From NCBI GenBank assembly GCA_030149205.1, contig JASBSB010000003.1, forward strand, positions 248,001 to 312,000: a DNA stretch of 64,000 nt, written 5' to 3'. This document shows positions 8,821 through 16,933 of the stretch, one piece after another. This DNA is from Candidatus Heimdallarchaeota archaeon (GTDB taxonomy: Archaea; Asgardarchaeota; Heimdallarchaeia; Heimdallarchaeales; Kariarchaeaceae). The notes beneath the pieces are model-generated. The model made no database searches, was not told where the DNA came from, and was given only the letters and a program-made list of their open reading frames with translations. Made by a program: the position numbers and the translations under genes. Numbering within the stretch: position 1 is the first letter of the stretch; each line of letters starts with the position of its first letter.

Positions 8821-9465
8821 TTAACTTGCAGAAACTTCAATTTCAGTTGAACCAATATCTGGTGTTCTAAGCACTTTAACTTTGGAAACTTCAAGCATTT
8901 TAATATCATAATGATTTTGAAGTTCTTCAAGTACTTCAGAAATAAATTCATCATTAAGTAACTTTGTCGTAAATGCTGAAAAAGTCAGGTCATTCAAGGA
9001 TTTTAAAAGAAGTTCAGACATAATTTTTCTTAAATCCTTTTTCTCTGAAGTTCTAATCCTCTGTGGAGTAATGCAAAAAATAGTGATTCTAACTTTTGAA
9101 CCATCTTTGAAATTTATATTGTAAATCCCGTCTATACGTGACCTATGGTTTCTCACCTGAGATCTCATGAAGTCTCTGGATAACTCATATTGAAATAGAT
9201 CAGTGTGAGCAACATTTCCTTTGATTTCTTTAATCTTGAATTTCAGTAATTTAGTTGCATGCTCAAACTTATTTGAAAAAAACATTAAATCTGTTATTAC
9301 AGTTCTCCCAATGATAAATTCTTCGGAAGTTGCAGGTGTTTCTCCAATCACCTTATCATCTATGTATAAAGGAGCTTTAATCTCTGTCCAGACTTTACCC
9401 TTCCATTTGTCGGTCGAGCTTATACTCTTCTTCTTTCTTCGGGATGTCCCTCTTCTTGAACTCAT
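8821..9465 (-). CDS. rps3ae: Small ribosomal subunit protein eS1 (S3Ae)
   Basis: A 30S subunit protein shared by archaea and eukaryotes. It has 214 residues, the usual archaeal length. It has a basic N-terminal tail (SSRRGTSRRKKK), then a KWKGKVWTEIKAP start to the globular domain, GRTVITDL, a DFMRSQVRNHRSRIDG segment and the C-terminal TPDIGSTEIEVS ending typical of eS1. ATG at 9465 follows an AT-rich stretch. It is transcribed alone and diverges from the small RHH regulator. Confidence 0.95.
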   Translation of the reverse strand: MSSRRGTSRRKKKSISSTDKWKGKVWTEIKAPLYIDDKVIGETPATSEEFIIGRTVITDLMFFSNKFEHATKLLKFKIKEIKGNVAHTDLFQYELSRDFMRSQVRNHRSRIDGIYNINFKDGSKVRITIFCITPQRIRTSEKKDLRKIMSELLLKSLNDLTFSAFTTKLLNDEFISEVLEELQNHYDIKMLEVSKVKVLRTPDIGSTEIEVSAS

Positions 9466-9627
9466 AATATTATTAAATTATTTTAGTTTATAAGGAATTT
9501 TATGGATTTGAAAACTTGTCTGATGATAGAACAAAATTTAGAACAATCACATATTAAGCGGAAAGATTCTTAATTAGTTCATCTTCTCACAGAATCAAAT
9601 ATAAACTATCAAATTAAACTATCTACA

Positions 9628-9810
9628 ATGAAAGATATAGTATCTGAACCTGAAATTGAGAATGACTTACAACCACTTTCTGTCAAAATGCCGCGTCATA
9701 TTGTTGAAAAGATTGATGAGTTAATCAGAAAAAATGAGTATCCTAATCGTTCAGAAGCAATTAGGATAGCAATTCGAGATAGGTTTAAGCAAATGAATGG
9801 AAAATACTGA
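9628..9810 (+). CDS. Ribbon-helix-helix (CopG/NikR-like) DNA-binding protein
   Basis: A 60-residue protein whose C-terminal 45 residues form a ribbon-helix-helix. A short strand (PLSVKMPRHI) should insert in the DNA major groove, followed by helix VEKIDELIRKNEY and the characteristic PNRSEAIRIAIRDRF turn and second helix. It lacks the metal-binding domain of NikR and probably acts as a dimer. It is followed 3 bp later by a small zinc protein, so the two are likely co-transcribed. The target operator is unknown. Confidence 0.85.
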   Translation: MKDIVSEPEIENDLQPLSVKMPRHIVEKIDELIRKNEYPNRSEAIRIAIRDRFKQMNGKY

Positions 9811-9813
9811 ATA

Positions 9814-10005
9814 ATGATTGTAATACAATGTCTCAGAAGAGAATGTCAAAGGTTTTTGATGGCACAAGAAGGAACTAAAACTAGGAAATGTCCATACTGT
9901 AGATATACAAACAAAATTGAAAAATGTGAAATTAAAAAATTTTCAAATTATCCAGATGCCTTGGAGTATTTAAGGATTAGAAATCAAAACTTAGTCGATC
10001 AGTGA
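9814..10005 (+). CDS. Small zinc-ribbon-like protein (DUF1922-type)
   Basis: A 63-residue protein with two Cys pairs: C6 and C11 near the start and CPYC at ~30-33. The EGTKTRKCPYC core and following IEKCEIKKF strand resemble the small archaeal DUF1922 family, a zinc-binding fold of unknown role. The first knuckle is spaced C-x4-C rather than C-x2-C. It starts 3 bp after the RHH gene, and its last 15 bp overlap the convergent MazG-like gene. A role as RNA or protein adaptor is only a guess. Confidence 0.6.
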   Translation: MIVIQCLRRECQRFLMAQEGTKTRKCPYCRYTNKIEKCEIKKFSNYPDALEYLRIRNQNLVDQ

Positions 10006-10323
10006 CCGCCATAGTTCTGGATTAAATCGAGTGACCATTTTTTGGAACTCACTCTTCCATGCCTCTTCGAGGTCAACATTTGCATGAATACAGAGTTGAA
10101 GAAACAGACTAAAGGATTGAGCAATTTCAGTGGAAAGGTTGTCTCGATCTACTCCTTGATGACCTGCTCCTTTGATTTTATATTTTTCTTCATATAGAAA
10201 ATGCCTTACAACCTCACCCAACTCCTCAATCAAATGAGAAAATACTTGAGTTGCATTAAAATTCTCCCATTTTCTTTCTCTGATGAACTCCTCTTGTTTT
10301 TTCTGAATGGTATGTAAATCCAT
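9991..10323 (-). CDS. MazG-like all-alpha NTP pyrophosphohydrolase, metal site altered
   Basis: A 110-residue all-helical protein resembling MazG-like NTP pyrophosphatases, which clear non-canonical or excess nucleotides. Helix 1 carries HLIEELGEVVRHF (EExxE metal motif, ~30-42). The second helix should supply ExxD, but here it reads TEIAQSF, with Gln in place of the metal-binding Asp. The RF near the C-terminus matches the family. Activity is therefore uncertain. The gene is convergent with and overlaps the small zinc protein by 15 bp. Confidence 0.6.
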   Translation of the reverse strand: MDLHTIQKKQEEFIRERKWENFNATQVFSHLIEELGEVVRHFLYEEKYKIKGAGHQGVDRDNLSTEIAQSFSLFLQLCIHANVDLEEAWKSEFQKMVTRFNPELWRSLID

Positions 10324-10344
10324 ACTCTGTAATTTATATCAAAT

Positions 10345-10773
10345 TTATTTATGTTCTTTCTCTACTTCAGCAGAATAAGCTAACATTGGGAACAAACTTC
10401 CAAACATAAACCCAAGTCCAAAAACCTGAGTTTCTAAATTTTGATAAAATAGTGTAATAAACGAAACTAAGATAGTAAATACGACTAAAATCTTAAAAAA
10501 ATATGGAAACACCACATGTAGGTCCCATTCTTTGCGTAGATATGGATAAAGAAGAACCAGACTTCCAAAAAGAACCCCAACTCCAATCCCCAAACCCAAC
10601 CATAAAGTCACTGTAATTATTAGATTTCCTAAGAAAGAATGTGAGAACCTATTTACGGAATACCATCCGAACAACCAGATATATAAAGCTAAGATAAGTA
10701 GTGCCTCTATTAACCAGAACACCTTCAAGAAGTTGTTAAATTCAATCTGTTTCGATTCAATCCATCTAATCAA
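10345..10773 (-). CDS. Four-helix integral membrane protein, unknown
   Basis: A 142-residue hydrophobic protein with about four transmembrane segments (residues ~15-36, 48-72, 88-106 and 110-133). It has no recognised family motif. The apparent start is TTG at 10773, which overlaps the end of the upstream membrane-protein gene by 8 bp, so translation is probably coupled and the two products may work together. The C-terminus is a short charged tail. Confidence 0.65.
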   Translation of the reverse strand: MIRWIESKQIEFNNFLKVFWLIEALLILALYIWLFGWYSVNRFSHSFLGNLIITVTLWLGLGIGVGVLFGSLVLLYPYLRKEWDLHVVFPYFFKILVVFTILVSFITLFYQNLETQVFGLGFMFGSLFPMLAYSAEVEKEHK

Positions 10774-11935
10774 TGTGATTATTTCTCCCTTTGATTAAGT
10801 TACTAAGAAGCAAAAGAATCCAAGAAATAAGTTGGTTAATCCCAAAAATTAACCATATTGATGTTAATATAATCAAGTAAGATTGGAAACTAATAAAATC
10901 TCCACCTTTATAGAAGCTTTCCTGTATTGGTTTAAGACCCGCAAATAGGATACCAACAGTGAAAAAAGGCGTGACAAAAAGGGTTGCGTTTTCGGATATA
11001 GTTAACCAAGACAATGTGTCTCTACTTTTTCCAAGCAATTTAAATTGAACTCCAACCAAAAACAACCATGTGATCAGTGCTGAAAACAATACGATATTTC
11101 CAGGTGACTCAATAAAAATTTGACTCGAATTAAATATTAATATGTCACGCATAATCGATATTGAAGTATGGTCTAAAATATTATTAGGCAAGGGTTTAAC
11201 CCAGAGAAGAAACATTGTGCCAAGAAGTATAAATCCAAGTGTGATTAAAAAATTTCCCAATATTCTAAAGTTACGTGTTTGTGAGTTTGTAAAAGTTCTC
11301 TCCTTTCTGAAATAGATTAGCAATAATACTGAAAACAACCAAGGTATAGCGAGAAAGAGTAAATCAATGAATGGAAACTCATATCCAGATATCTTTAGAG
11401 GTACCTCTTTAAGAGGTCCTCCTATACCTACTTTAAGTCCGTGAGACCAAAATCTACCGACGGTTTGTGGATCTCTAATTATTGTTCCTAACCAAAAGCT
11501 GAAAGCAAAATAAAATGTAATAAAAATGAAAATAAATTTATTCCAAAAGGTCACAGGTTTTAACAACGTGCTTATCCATGAAACTAGAAGAATGACAATC
11601 AACAACGTCAGAAAATAAGGAATCCAGAAAGAGAATTCTACATTCGTGGAGAACTTTCTTAATCCAAGTATATAAGCCAGCGTTACTAACAACGTTGAAG
11701 CTATGTTACCTGTAAATATACTAACAAAGATCACCATACTAAGGGAAAAAGTGATAATGATTATCATGTTGGGGAACAGGCCAAAATTCTCCAATTTGAA
11801 GTAGCTGACATTAAAATAGCTTAATGAAAAAGCTAAAACCATTCCAAGAAGTGTTACAGTTAAATTCCACCTATCAGTGAAGGAAGATAAAATGTCAAAA
11901 AATTCCTTCTTTGAATGTATCTGTGAAGCTGACAT
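10766..11935 (-). CDS. Polytopic membrane protein, unknown
   Basis: A 389-residue protein with roughly 10 hydrophobic segments from residue ~24 to ~380 and short charged loops. No transporter signature, catalytic residue or sugar-transferase motif can be made out. It starts with ATG at 11935 and overlaps the following 142-residue membrane protein by 8 bp, suggesting a two-gene operon. It could be a transporter permease or an envelope protein, and neither is supported further by the sequence. Confidence 0.65.
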   Translation of the reverse strand: MSASQIHSKKEFFDILSSFTDRWNLTVTLLGMVLAFSLSYFNVSYFKLENFGLFPNMIIIITFSLSMVIFVSIFTGNIASTLLVTLAYILGLRKFSTNVEFSFWIPYFLTLLIVILLVSWISTLLKPVTFWNKFIFIFITFYFAFSFWLGTIIRDPQTVGRFWSHGLKVGIGGPLKEVPLKISGYEFPFIDLLFLAIPWLFSVLLLIYFRKERTFTNSQTRNFRILGNFLITLGFILLGTMFLLWVKPLPNNILDHTSISIMRDILIFNSSQIFIESPGNIVLFSALITWLFLVGVQFKLLGKSRDTLSWLTISENATLFVTPFFTVGILFAGLKPIQESFYKGGDFISFQSYLIILTSIWLIFGINQLISWILLLLSNLIKGRNNHID

Positions 11936-12026
11936 TAGACATAGTTTTGTATTGAATTTATTAACACTTTCTACTTAAATTAAATATTATCCAAATTTTT
12001 ATGTTCTTCTCTTGGTTTAACTTTAT

Positions 12027-13304
12027 TCATTTATTGGTGATTTCTGTGAAGGGTAAATATGGATGTAGGACCTTTGGAATTTTAACGGAACCATCTTTTT
12101 GTTGATTGTTTTCTATTAAAGCAATCATTGCCCGAGTTGTTGCTATGGCAGTTGAGTTTAGGGTATGAACAAAACCTTTTGGGGGAACACCCTCCTGTTC
12201 TCTGTATTTAATATTCATGCGTCTCGCCTGGTAATCTGTACAATTAGAACAAGATACTACCTCTCTGTAACGATTCTGTCCTGGAAACCAAGCCTCTATA
12301 TCATATTTTCTTGCTGCGACTGTACCTATGTCTCCTGTGCAAATATTTACTACACGATAAGGTAACTCCAAACCTTGGAAGATTTTTTCAGCTACACTGA
12401 TTAAGTGTTCTTGTTCATCCCATGAGGTTGAAGGTTCCACAAATTTAAACATTTCAACTTTTTTGAACTCATGGACACGAAATATTCCTTTATCATCTCG
12501 AGTTGTTGAAGAGGCTTCTGTTCTATAGCACGAAGATAATCCAGTGTACCATAAGGGTAGCTCTGGTTCTAATAATGTTTCATTCATATGTAACCCCCCT
12601 AATGTAACTTCACTTGTGCCTGTTAGGTAAAGGTCTTCATTTTCAATTTTATAAATGTCTTCCTCACTTCCTGGGAAGAAGCCTGTTCCATAAAGAACCT
12701 CTCTTCTCACCATACTTGGTGTGGTAAACATTTTGAATCCTTCCTTTGTAATTATTGAGAGGGTATAGTTTAACAAGGCTAACTCTAATAATGTGGCTTC
12801 ATTTTTAAGATAATAAAACCTAGCACCAGAGACCTTCCGGGCTCTATCTAGTTCTACGAGGTCTAAATCATGAAGAAGATCGTGTTGATCTTTTACTGGG
12901 AAACTAAATTTTGGTACCTTTCCCCAAGTTCTCATCTGAACATTATCCCCATCATCCTCTCCATATGGTACTGAGTCGTGAAGAAGATTTGGGATTAAAT
13001 CTAATGTGTGTTGCCTTTTGTTTATAATGTCAGTTAATTGTGTTTCTAAATCAGTTAACTTTAATTTAAGCTTTGCAACCTCTTGGATTTTATTCTTTTG
13101 CTCTTCTCCTTTCATTGTTGAGATCTGTTTAGCAGAGATATTTCTTTCCTTGCGCAGTTCCTCCACCTCTTTACTCAGTTCACGCCATGCCTTATCCAGC
13201 TCTAGGAAAAGATCTACTCTTTTTATTGCCTCTGGGTCTTTTCTCTTTTGTAAATTTGACTTCACTATGTCAGGGTTGTTTCGAATTAGCTTTGGATCTA
13301 ACAT
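12027..13304 (-). CDS. serS: Seryl-tRNA synthetase
   Basis: This enzyme charges tRNA-Ser with serine. It is a 425-residue class II synthetase of the common bacterial/eukaryotic type, not the rare methanogen type. An N-terminal coiled-coil arm that grips the long variable arm of tRNA-Ser spans residues ~30-105. The catalytic core has motif 2 around FRVHEFKKVEMF, the TGTSEV serine-binding segment, the VVSCSNCTDYQARR strand, and a motif 3 region near HTLNSTAIATTRAM. Starts at ATG 13304. It is monocistronic. Confidence 0.96.
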   Translation of the reverse strand: MLDPKLIRNNPDIVKSNLQKRKDPEAIKRVDLFLELDKAWRELSKEVEELRKERNISAKQISTMKGEEQKNKIQEVAKLKLKLTDLETQLTDIINKRQHTLDLIPNLLHDSVPYGEDDGDNVQMRTWGKVPKFSFPVKDQHDLLHDLDLVELDRARKVSGARFYYLKNEATLLELALLNYTLSIITKEGFKMFTTPSMVRREVLYGTGFFPGSEEDIYKIENEDLYLTGTSEVTLGGLHMNETLLEPELPLWYTGLSSCYRTEASSTTRDDKGIFRVHEFKKVEMFKFVEPSTSWDEQEHLISVAEKIFQGLELPYRVVNICTGDIGTVAARKYDIEAWFPGQNRYREVVSCSNCTDYQARRMNIKYREQEGVPPKGFVHTLNSTAIATTRAMIALIENNQQKDGSVKIPKVLHPYLPFTEITNK

Positions 13305-13379
13305 CCTTATTTTCGATATACTAAATTGGGTTAAATACTTTGAGATATTCAGGTAGGATATACCTGCATGATTTTTATT

Positions 13380-13775
13380 CTATTGCTCAACTGAGTTGGC
13401 AACAACCAATCCAAGCCCAAAAACCATCATAATAGCACCTAATGCACTTAACCCAATTACAACATCAGTACCAAACTGAGTCCCTACAAGTGCATTTTTG
13501 ACAGTTGCAGGATCAAAAAACATGTAAAAAACTGTCAATCCAATAATTATCATCAGTGATGCTGTTACATAAAAAATGTATTCATTTTTGTACTTGGAGT
13601 AGGTTCTAGCCTTTCGGGTATTCAACGCTCCTAAGGCAAACCCACCAGTGAGTCCAAATAAAGGATATAGCAACAAAATCAACAGTGAATTTGTAAAAAC
13701 CCAGGTTGTATAAATTGTGAGTATTAATCCACCTATCCCCAATATAGTTCCTAATATTGTACCAAATGCACCCAT
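13380..13775 (-). CDS. Small four-helix membrane protein, unknown
   Basis: A 131-residue protein with four predicted membrane segments (about residues 4-24, 27-48, 66-88 and 100-125) rich in Gly and small residues, such as GTILGTILGIGGLIL and GLSALGAIMMVFGLGLVV. The loop between the second and third segments is basic (NTRKARTYSKYKNE), suggesting a cytoplasmic position. No family recognised. ATG at 13775. It lies between serS and the nucleotide-house-cleaning gene on the same strand, with gaps too large to prove co-transcription. Confidence 0.6.
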   Translation of the reverse strand: MGAFGTILGTILGIGGLILTIYTTWVFTNSLLILLLYPLFGLTGGFALGALNTRKARTYSKYKNEYIFYVTASLMIIIGLTVFYMFFDPATVKNALVGTQFGTDVVIGLSALGAIMMVFGLGLVVANSVEQ

Positions 13776-13858
13776 CTACTATCTAATTTTAATAATGAGT
13801 ATTCAGGTTAAAAAGGGTTATCAATTCAAATAGTATAGAAATAGTTTTCTTCACTATT

Positions 13859-14419
13859 TTATTCTGTTCCGGTCAGATAACTAAGAAACTGTTTAATAGA
13901 TTTAGCTCTATGAGATATTCGATTTTTCTGTTCAATTGTCATTTCAGCATAGGTATGAGTTGAATCTTTTGGTACAAAAATTGGGTCATATCCGAATCCC
14001 CCTGTGCCTCTTGGAGAAAGGGTAATTTCTCCTTCAGTCTTACCCTCAAAAATTTTAATAGTATAATTTTCATCAACATATCCAACAATTGACTTGAAGG
14101 TTGCAGATCGATTTTCAACATCTTTCAACAAATTTAAAATACCTTTGAGTCCAATAGTTTTGAACACATAGGACGAATAAATGGAAGGGAAATTTTCCAA
14201 GTACTGTACTTCAATACCTGAATCTTCAACAAAAAATGGTGGTTCAATTACTGAAATCAATCCTCCAATAGAATTTATTATAACTTCGTTATGGTTTCTC
14301 CCCTGGATCTCAGGGTATTCTCTTTTCATGTGAATAATACTAATGTTATGTGTTTTGAATCCATCCCTGAATTCATTATATTTGTGATCGTTCGAACTAA
14401 CAAAAATAAGTGATTTCAT
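13859..14419 (-). CDS. rdgB: XTP/dITP pyrophosphatase (Ham1/RdgB family)
   Basis: The enzyme hydrolyses deaminated purine nucleotides (XTP, dITP) to monophosphates, keeping them out of nucleic acids. It is 186 residues. Family motifs are in order: SSNDHKYNEF at ~8-17 for substrate binding, FFVEDSGIEV at ~62-71 with the catalytic Asp, a GTGGFGYDPIFVP loop at ~138-150, and SHRAKS near ~168 for base recognition. ATG at 14419. It diverges from the longin-like gene, and the 107 bp between them holds a strong palindrome. Confidence 0.95.
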   Translation of the reverse strand: MKSLIFVSSNDHKYNEFRDGFKTHNISIIHMKREYPEIQGRNHNEVIINSIGGLISVIEPPFFVEDSGIEVQYLENFPSIYSSYVFKTIGLKGILNLLKDVENRSATFKSIVGYVDENYTIKIFEGKTEGEITLSPRGTGGFGYDPIFVPKDSTHTYAEMTIEQKNRISHRAKSIKQFLSYLTGTE

Positions 14420-14486
14420 AGGATTGGAGTGATTGCAATCTAATAAAAGTTAGTGAAAAATTACAATATGATTCTTAACTTCTTAT

Positions 14487-14517
14487 GTAATTACTGAAAT
14501 GTTTCCCCAGTAATTAC
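14487..14517. promoter_or_regulatory. Perfect 10-bp inverted repeat upstream of the longin/winged-helix gene
   Basis: Arm gtaattactg (14487-14496) is repeated exactly as its reverse complement cagtaattac (14508-14517) around an 11-nt spacer. The right arm ends 9 nt before the ATG at 14527. It sits where the core promoter of a leaderless gene should lie, so it looks like an operator. A hairpin in a short 5' UTR is the alternative. Confidence 0.6.
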
Positions 14518-14526
14518 CACACATAT

Positions 14527-15231
14527 ATGTCACTAATTCTCAGTTTAGATGAGATGTCAAATATTGACGAGTATATTTATGACCTTTTTGTCATAAATGG
14601 TGAAGGTCTCTGCCTTTTCCATAAAAATTTTGGAAAAAGCACCTTCGAAGTGGATGGTGTGATCATCAGTGGATTCCTATCAGCAATTGAAACTTTTTCG
14701 CAAAGCGTCGACAAGGGTATGAGAATGCTGGTAACTAAAAATTTCCGATTTATCTATTATCGTTCTAATTCACTGATATATATCTGTAGAACACCAAAAT
14801 CAGTTGAAAACAACATAGCTTACAACACTTTGAAATTTATTAGTCTGAAGATGAATAAGATCCTTCCACCAGACTATAAATTTGATGGAAATGTGACTCA
14901 TTTTCAAATACTAAGTGACTTTATAGACGAGTATTTTAATTCAAACACAAAGGTTGTAAGTCTAAATTCTGAATTTGAGATTTCTGGAAATCGAAGTTCA
15001 ATACACAATACAACCGAATCAAAAATATATTCCTATCTTCGATTGAGGGGGCGTCAAAACCTCTCCAAAATTGTACAAATATTAAAGCTTGATGAGGATG
15101 AAGCCTTAAAAGCATCAAGAAAGTTATTAGATAAAGGGATAATTAGTATTCATGAATCATTCAGATTCCAAAGTGCTCCACAACAGACACAACTCCAAAA
15201 TATTCATGAACCTTCAAAACATAATTTCTAA
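14527..15231 (+). CDS. Longin-like domain fused to a winged-helix domain
   Basis: A 234-residue soluble protein. Residues ~13-135 have the order of a longin/roadblock-like fold: a strand (YDLFVINGEGLCLFHKNF), a long helix (GFLSAIETFSQSV), three strands (MRMLVTKNFRFIYYRS, NSLIYICRT), a helix (NTLKFISLKMNKIL) and a final helix (HFQILSDFIDEYF). Longin folds serve eukaryotic trafficking and GTPase-regulating complexes and are reported in Asgard genomes. After a linker, residues ~165-220 form a winged helix (ESKIYSYLRLRG, LSKIVQILKLDEDEALKASRKLLDKGII). The combination suggests a regulator or adaptor. The domain call is by pattern only. Confidence 0.6.
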   Translation: MSLILSLDEMSNIDEYIYDLFVINGEGLCLFHKNFGKSTFEVDGVIISGFLSAIETFSQSVDKGMRMLVTKNFRFIYYRSNSLIYICRTPKSVENNIAYNTLKFISLKMNKILPPDYKFDGNVTHFQILSDFIDEYFNSNTKVVSLNSEFEISGNRSSIHNTTESKIYSYLRLRGRQNLSKIVQILKLDEDEALKASRKLLDKGIISIHESFRFQSAPQQTQLQNIHEPSKHNF

Positions 15232-15268
15232 TTCTATAATGCATATTTTAACTTCCTATGTCAAAAGA

Positions 15269-15278
15269 TATGTATATT
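15269..15278 (+). promoter_or_regulatory. TATA box of the pdxST operon
   Basis: The sequence tatgtatatt ends about 20 nt before the pdxS ATG at 15298, the spacing expected if the mRNA starts at or within a few bases of the start codon. Confidence 0.5.
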
Positions 15279-15297
15279 AGTCAGTATTGCATAACAT

Positions 15298-16239
15298 ATG
15301 CAAGAGAAGAAAGTTCTAAAAGAATATGGAGATGTTGAGATCACCTTAGGCTCGACAGAACTTAAACGTGGTTTTGCTCAAATGGTTAAACATGGGGTCG
15401 TGATGGATGTAACAAATCCGACACAGGCGGGTATTGCAGAAGATGCAGGAGCTGTTGCAGTAATGGTTCTTGACAAGCTACCTGCAGACATTAGGGCAAA
15501 AGGTGGTGTTGCAAGAATGGCAACTATTCAAGCAATCAAAGAGACAATGGAGACTGTGAGTATACCCATAATGGCTAAATGTAGGATTGGACATACACAA
15601 GAGGCACTCCTACTTCAAGAGATCGGAGTTGACATGATTGATGAATCAGAAGTCTTAACTCCAGCAAATGAAGCATCCCATGTTTGGAAATGGCCATTTA
15701 CAGTACCATTCGTTAACGGGTGCAGAGACCTTGGAGAAGCACTAAGACGTATTGAAGAGGGAAGTGCCATGATTCGAACAAAAGGTGAAGCAGGAACCGG
15801 AAATGTCGCTGAGGCAATTAGACACATGAGATTGGTCAACAAAGGGATATCTGAACTGTTATCGACAAAAGATGACCCTCAAGAGTTAATGATCAAAGCA
15901 CGAGAAATGAAGGTTTCATACGGGACCGTGCTTCAAGTTATTGATCAGGGAAGGTTGCCGGTAGTCAATTTTGCAGCAGGTGGAATTGCCACACCCGCAG
16001 ATGCCGCCATGATGATGAGGATGAAATGTGATGGTGTATTTGTTGGTTCTGGAATCTACAAGTCACAGGATCCAGAAGTTAGAGCCAGCGCAATAGTATT
16101 GGCAACTACTTATTGGGATAACCCAGAAAAAGTTCTGGAAGCCCAAGCAATGGTCAATGAAAAAAACTCAATGCCAGGAATTGATATCTCAACAATGGAT
16201 GAGGAGGATAAGCTTCAAATACGTGGAGCTAACATTTAG
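15298..16239 (+). CDS. pdxS: Pyridoxal 5'-phosphate synthase, lyase (synthase) subunit
   Basis: PdxS joins ribose 5-phosphate (or ribulose 5-phosphate), glyceraldehyde 3-phosphate and ammonia into pyridoxal phosphate in the DXP-independent vitamin B6 pathway. At 313 residues it is slightly longer than the usual ~295, from a short N-terminal extension. The (beta/alpha)8 barrel segments are very conserved: [81 protein letters not shown] and [11 protein letters not shown]. It is followed 4 bp later by pdxT, its ammonia supplier. Confidence 0.98.
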   Translation: MQEKKVLKEYGDVEITLGSTELKRGFAQMVKHGVVMDVTNPTQAGIAEDAGAVAVMVLDKLPADIRAKGGVARMATIQAIKETMETVSIPIMAKCRIGHTQEALLLQEIGVDMIDESEVLTPANEASHVWKWPFTVPFVNGCRDLGEALRRIEEGSAMIRTKGEAGTGNVAEAIRHMRLVNKGISELLSTKDDPQELMIKAREMKVSYGTVLQVIDQGRLPVVNFAAGGIATPADAAMMMRMKCDGVFVGSGIYKSQDPEVRASAIVLATTYWDNPEKVLEAQAMVNEKNSMPGIDISTMDEEDKLQIRGANI

Positions 16240-16243
16240 ATTT

Positions 16244-16867
16244 ATGATAAATATTGGGATCTTAGGGTTACAAGGAGCAATTGAAGAACATAGAAAGGCC
16301 TTGAATAATGCACAATTAGGATTACCATTTGAAATCAATTTAGTCTCTGTGCAGCAGATTTCTGATACAAAAAATCTTTCAGGCATTGTATTTCCAGGTG
16401 GTGAAAGCACAGCCATGATAAAACAGGGCGAAGCTTCAGGGTTATTCAATAGATTAAGAGAATTAATTAATGATGGATTACCCGCCTTTGGTACGTGTGC
16501 AGGATTAATCTTACTATCAAAGAGAGTTAAACGAACAGAAGGCTCAGAAGAGACAAAAGGTATATTCTCTGTTTTAGATGTGTTAACCCTCCGAAATGGA
16601 TATGGAAGACAAAAAGATTCTTTTACTACGAAATTAGTTATCCCTGATCTGGGTAATAAGGAAATTGAAGGAGTGTTCATCAGAGCACCCGTAATTTCAG
16701 AGATAGGAAATAATGTAAAGGTTTTGTCCAAAACCAGGGGAAACCCTGTGTTTGTTCAACAAGGAAATATAATTGCCACAACTTTTCACCCAGAACTTTC
16801 AGGGTCACCAGAGATACATGTGTACTTTTTAACTCTAGCACAGATATATAACGATTCTAGTAAGTAG
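16244..16867 (+). CDS. pdxT: Pyridoxal 5'-phosphate synthase, glutaminase subunit
   Basis: PdxT hydrolyses glutamine and passes ammonia to PdxS. It is a class I glutamine amidotransferase of 207 residues from the ATG at 16244. The open frame extends to 16157, but the family start is MINIGILGLQGA just 4 bp after pdxS stops. The catalytic triad is visible: Cys85 in FGTCAGLIL, and His and Glu in FHPELSG near residue 180. The PGGESTAM glutamine-binding loop is at ~51-58. Confidence 0.97.
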   Translation: MINIGILGLQGAIEEHRKALNNAQLGLPFEINLVSVQQISDTKNLSGIVFPGGESTAMIKQGEASGLFNRLRELINDGLPAFGTCAGLILLSKRVKRTEGSEETKGIFSVLDVLTLRNGYGRQKDSFTTKLVIPDLGNKEIEGVFIRAPVISEIGNNVKVLSKTRGNPVFVQQGNIIATTFHPELSGSPEIHVYFLTLAQIYNDSSK

Positions 16868-16933
16868 TCATTCATAAGGTTTTATTAATGAAAGAAGCCC
16901 TTTTAATTTAGAAGAAAACAATCGGAGAGCTCT

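Noticed and set aside
16157..16243. Upstream 29-codon extension of pdxT
   Set aside because: It overlaps the end of pdxS in another frame; the family start MINIGILGLQGA lies 4 bp after the pdxS stop.
16189..16731. 180-codon minus-strand frame over pdxT
   Set aside because: It is a shadow of pdxS/pdxT with a low-complexity product and no motif.
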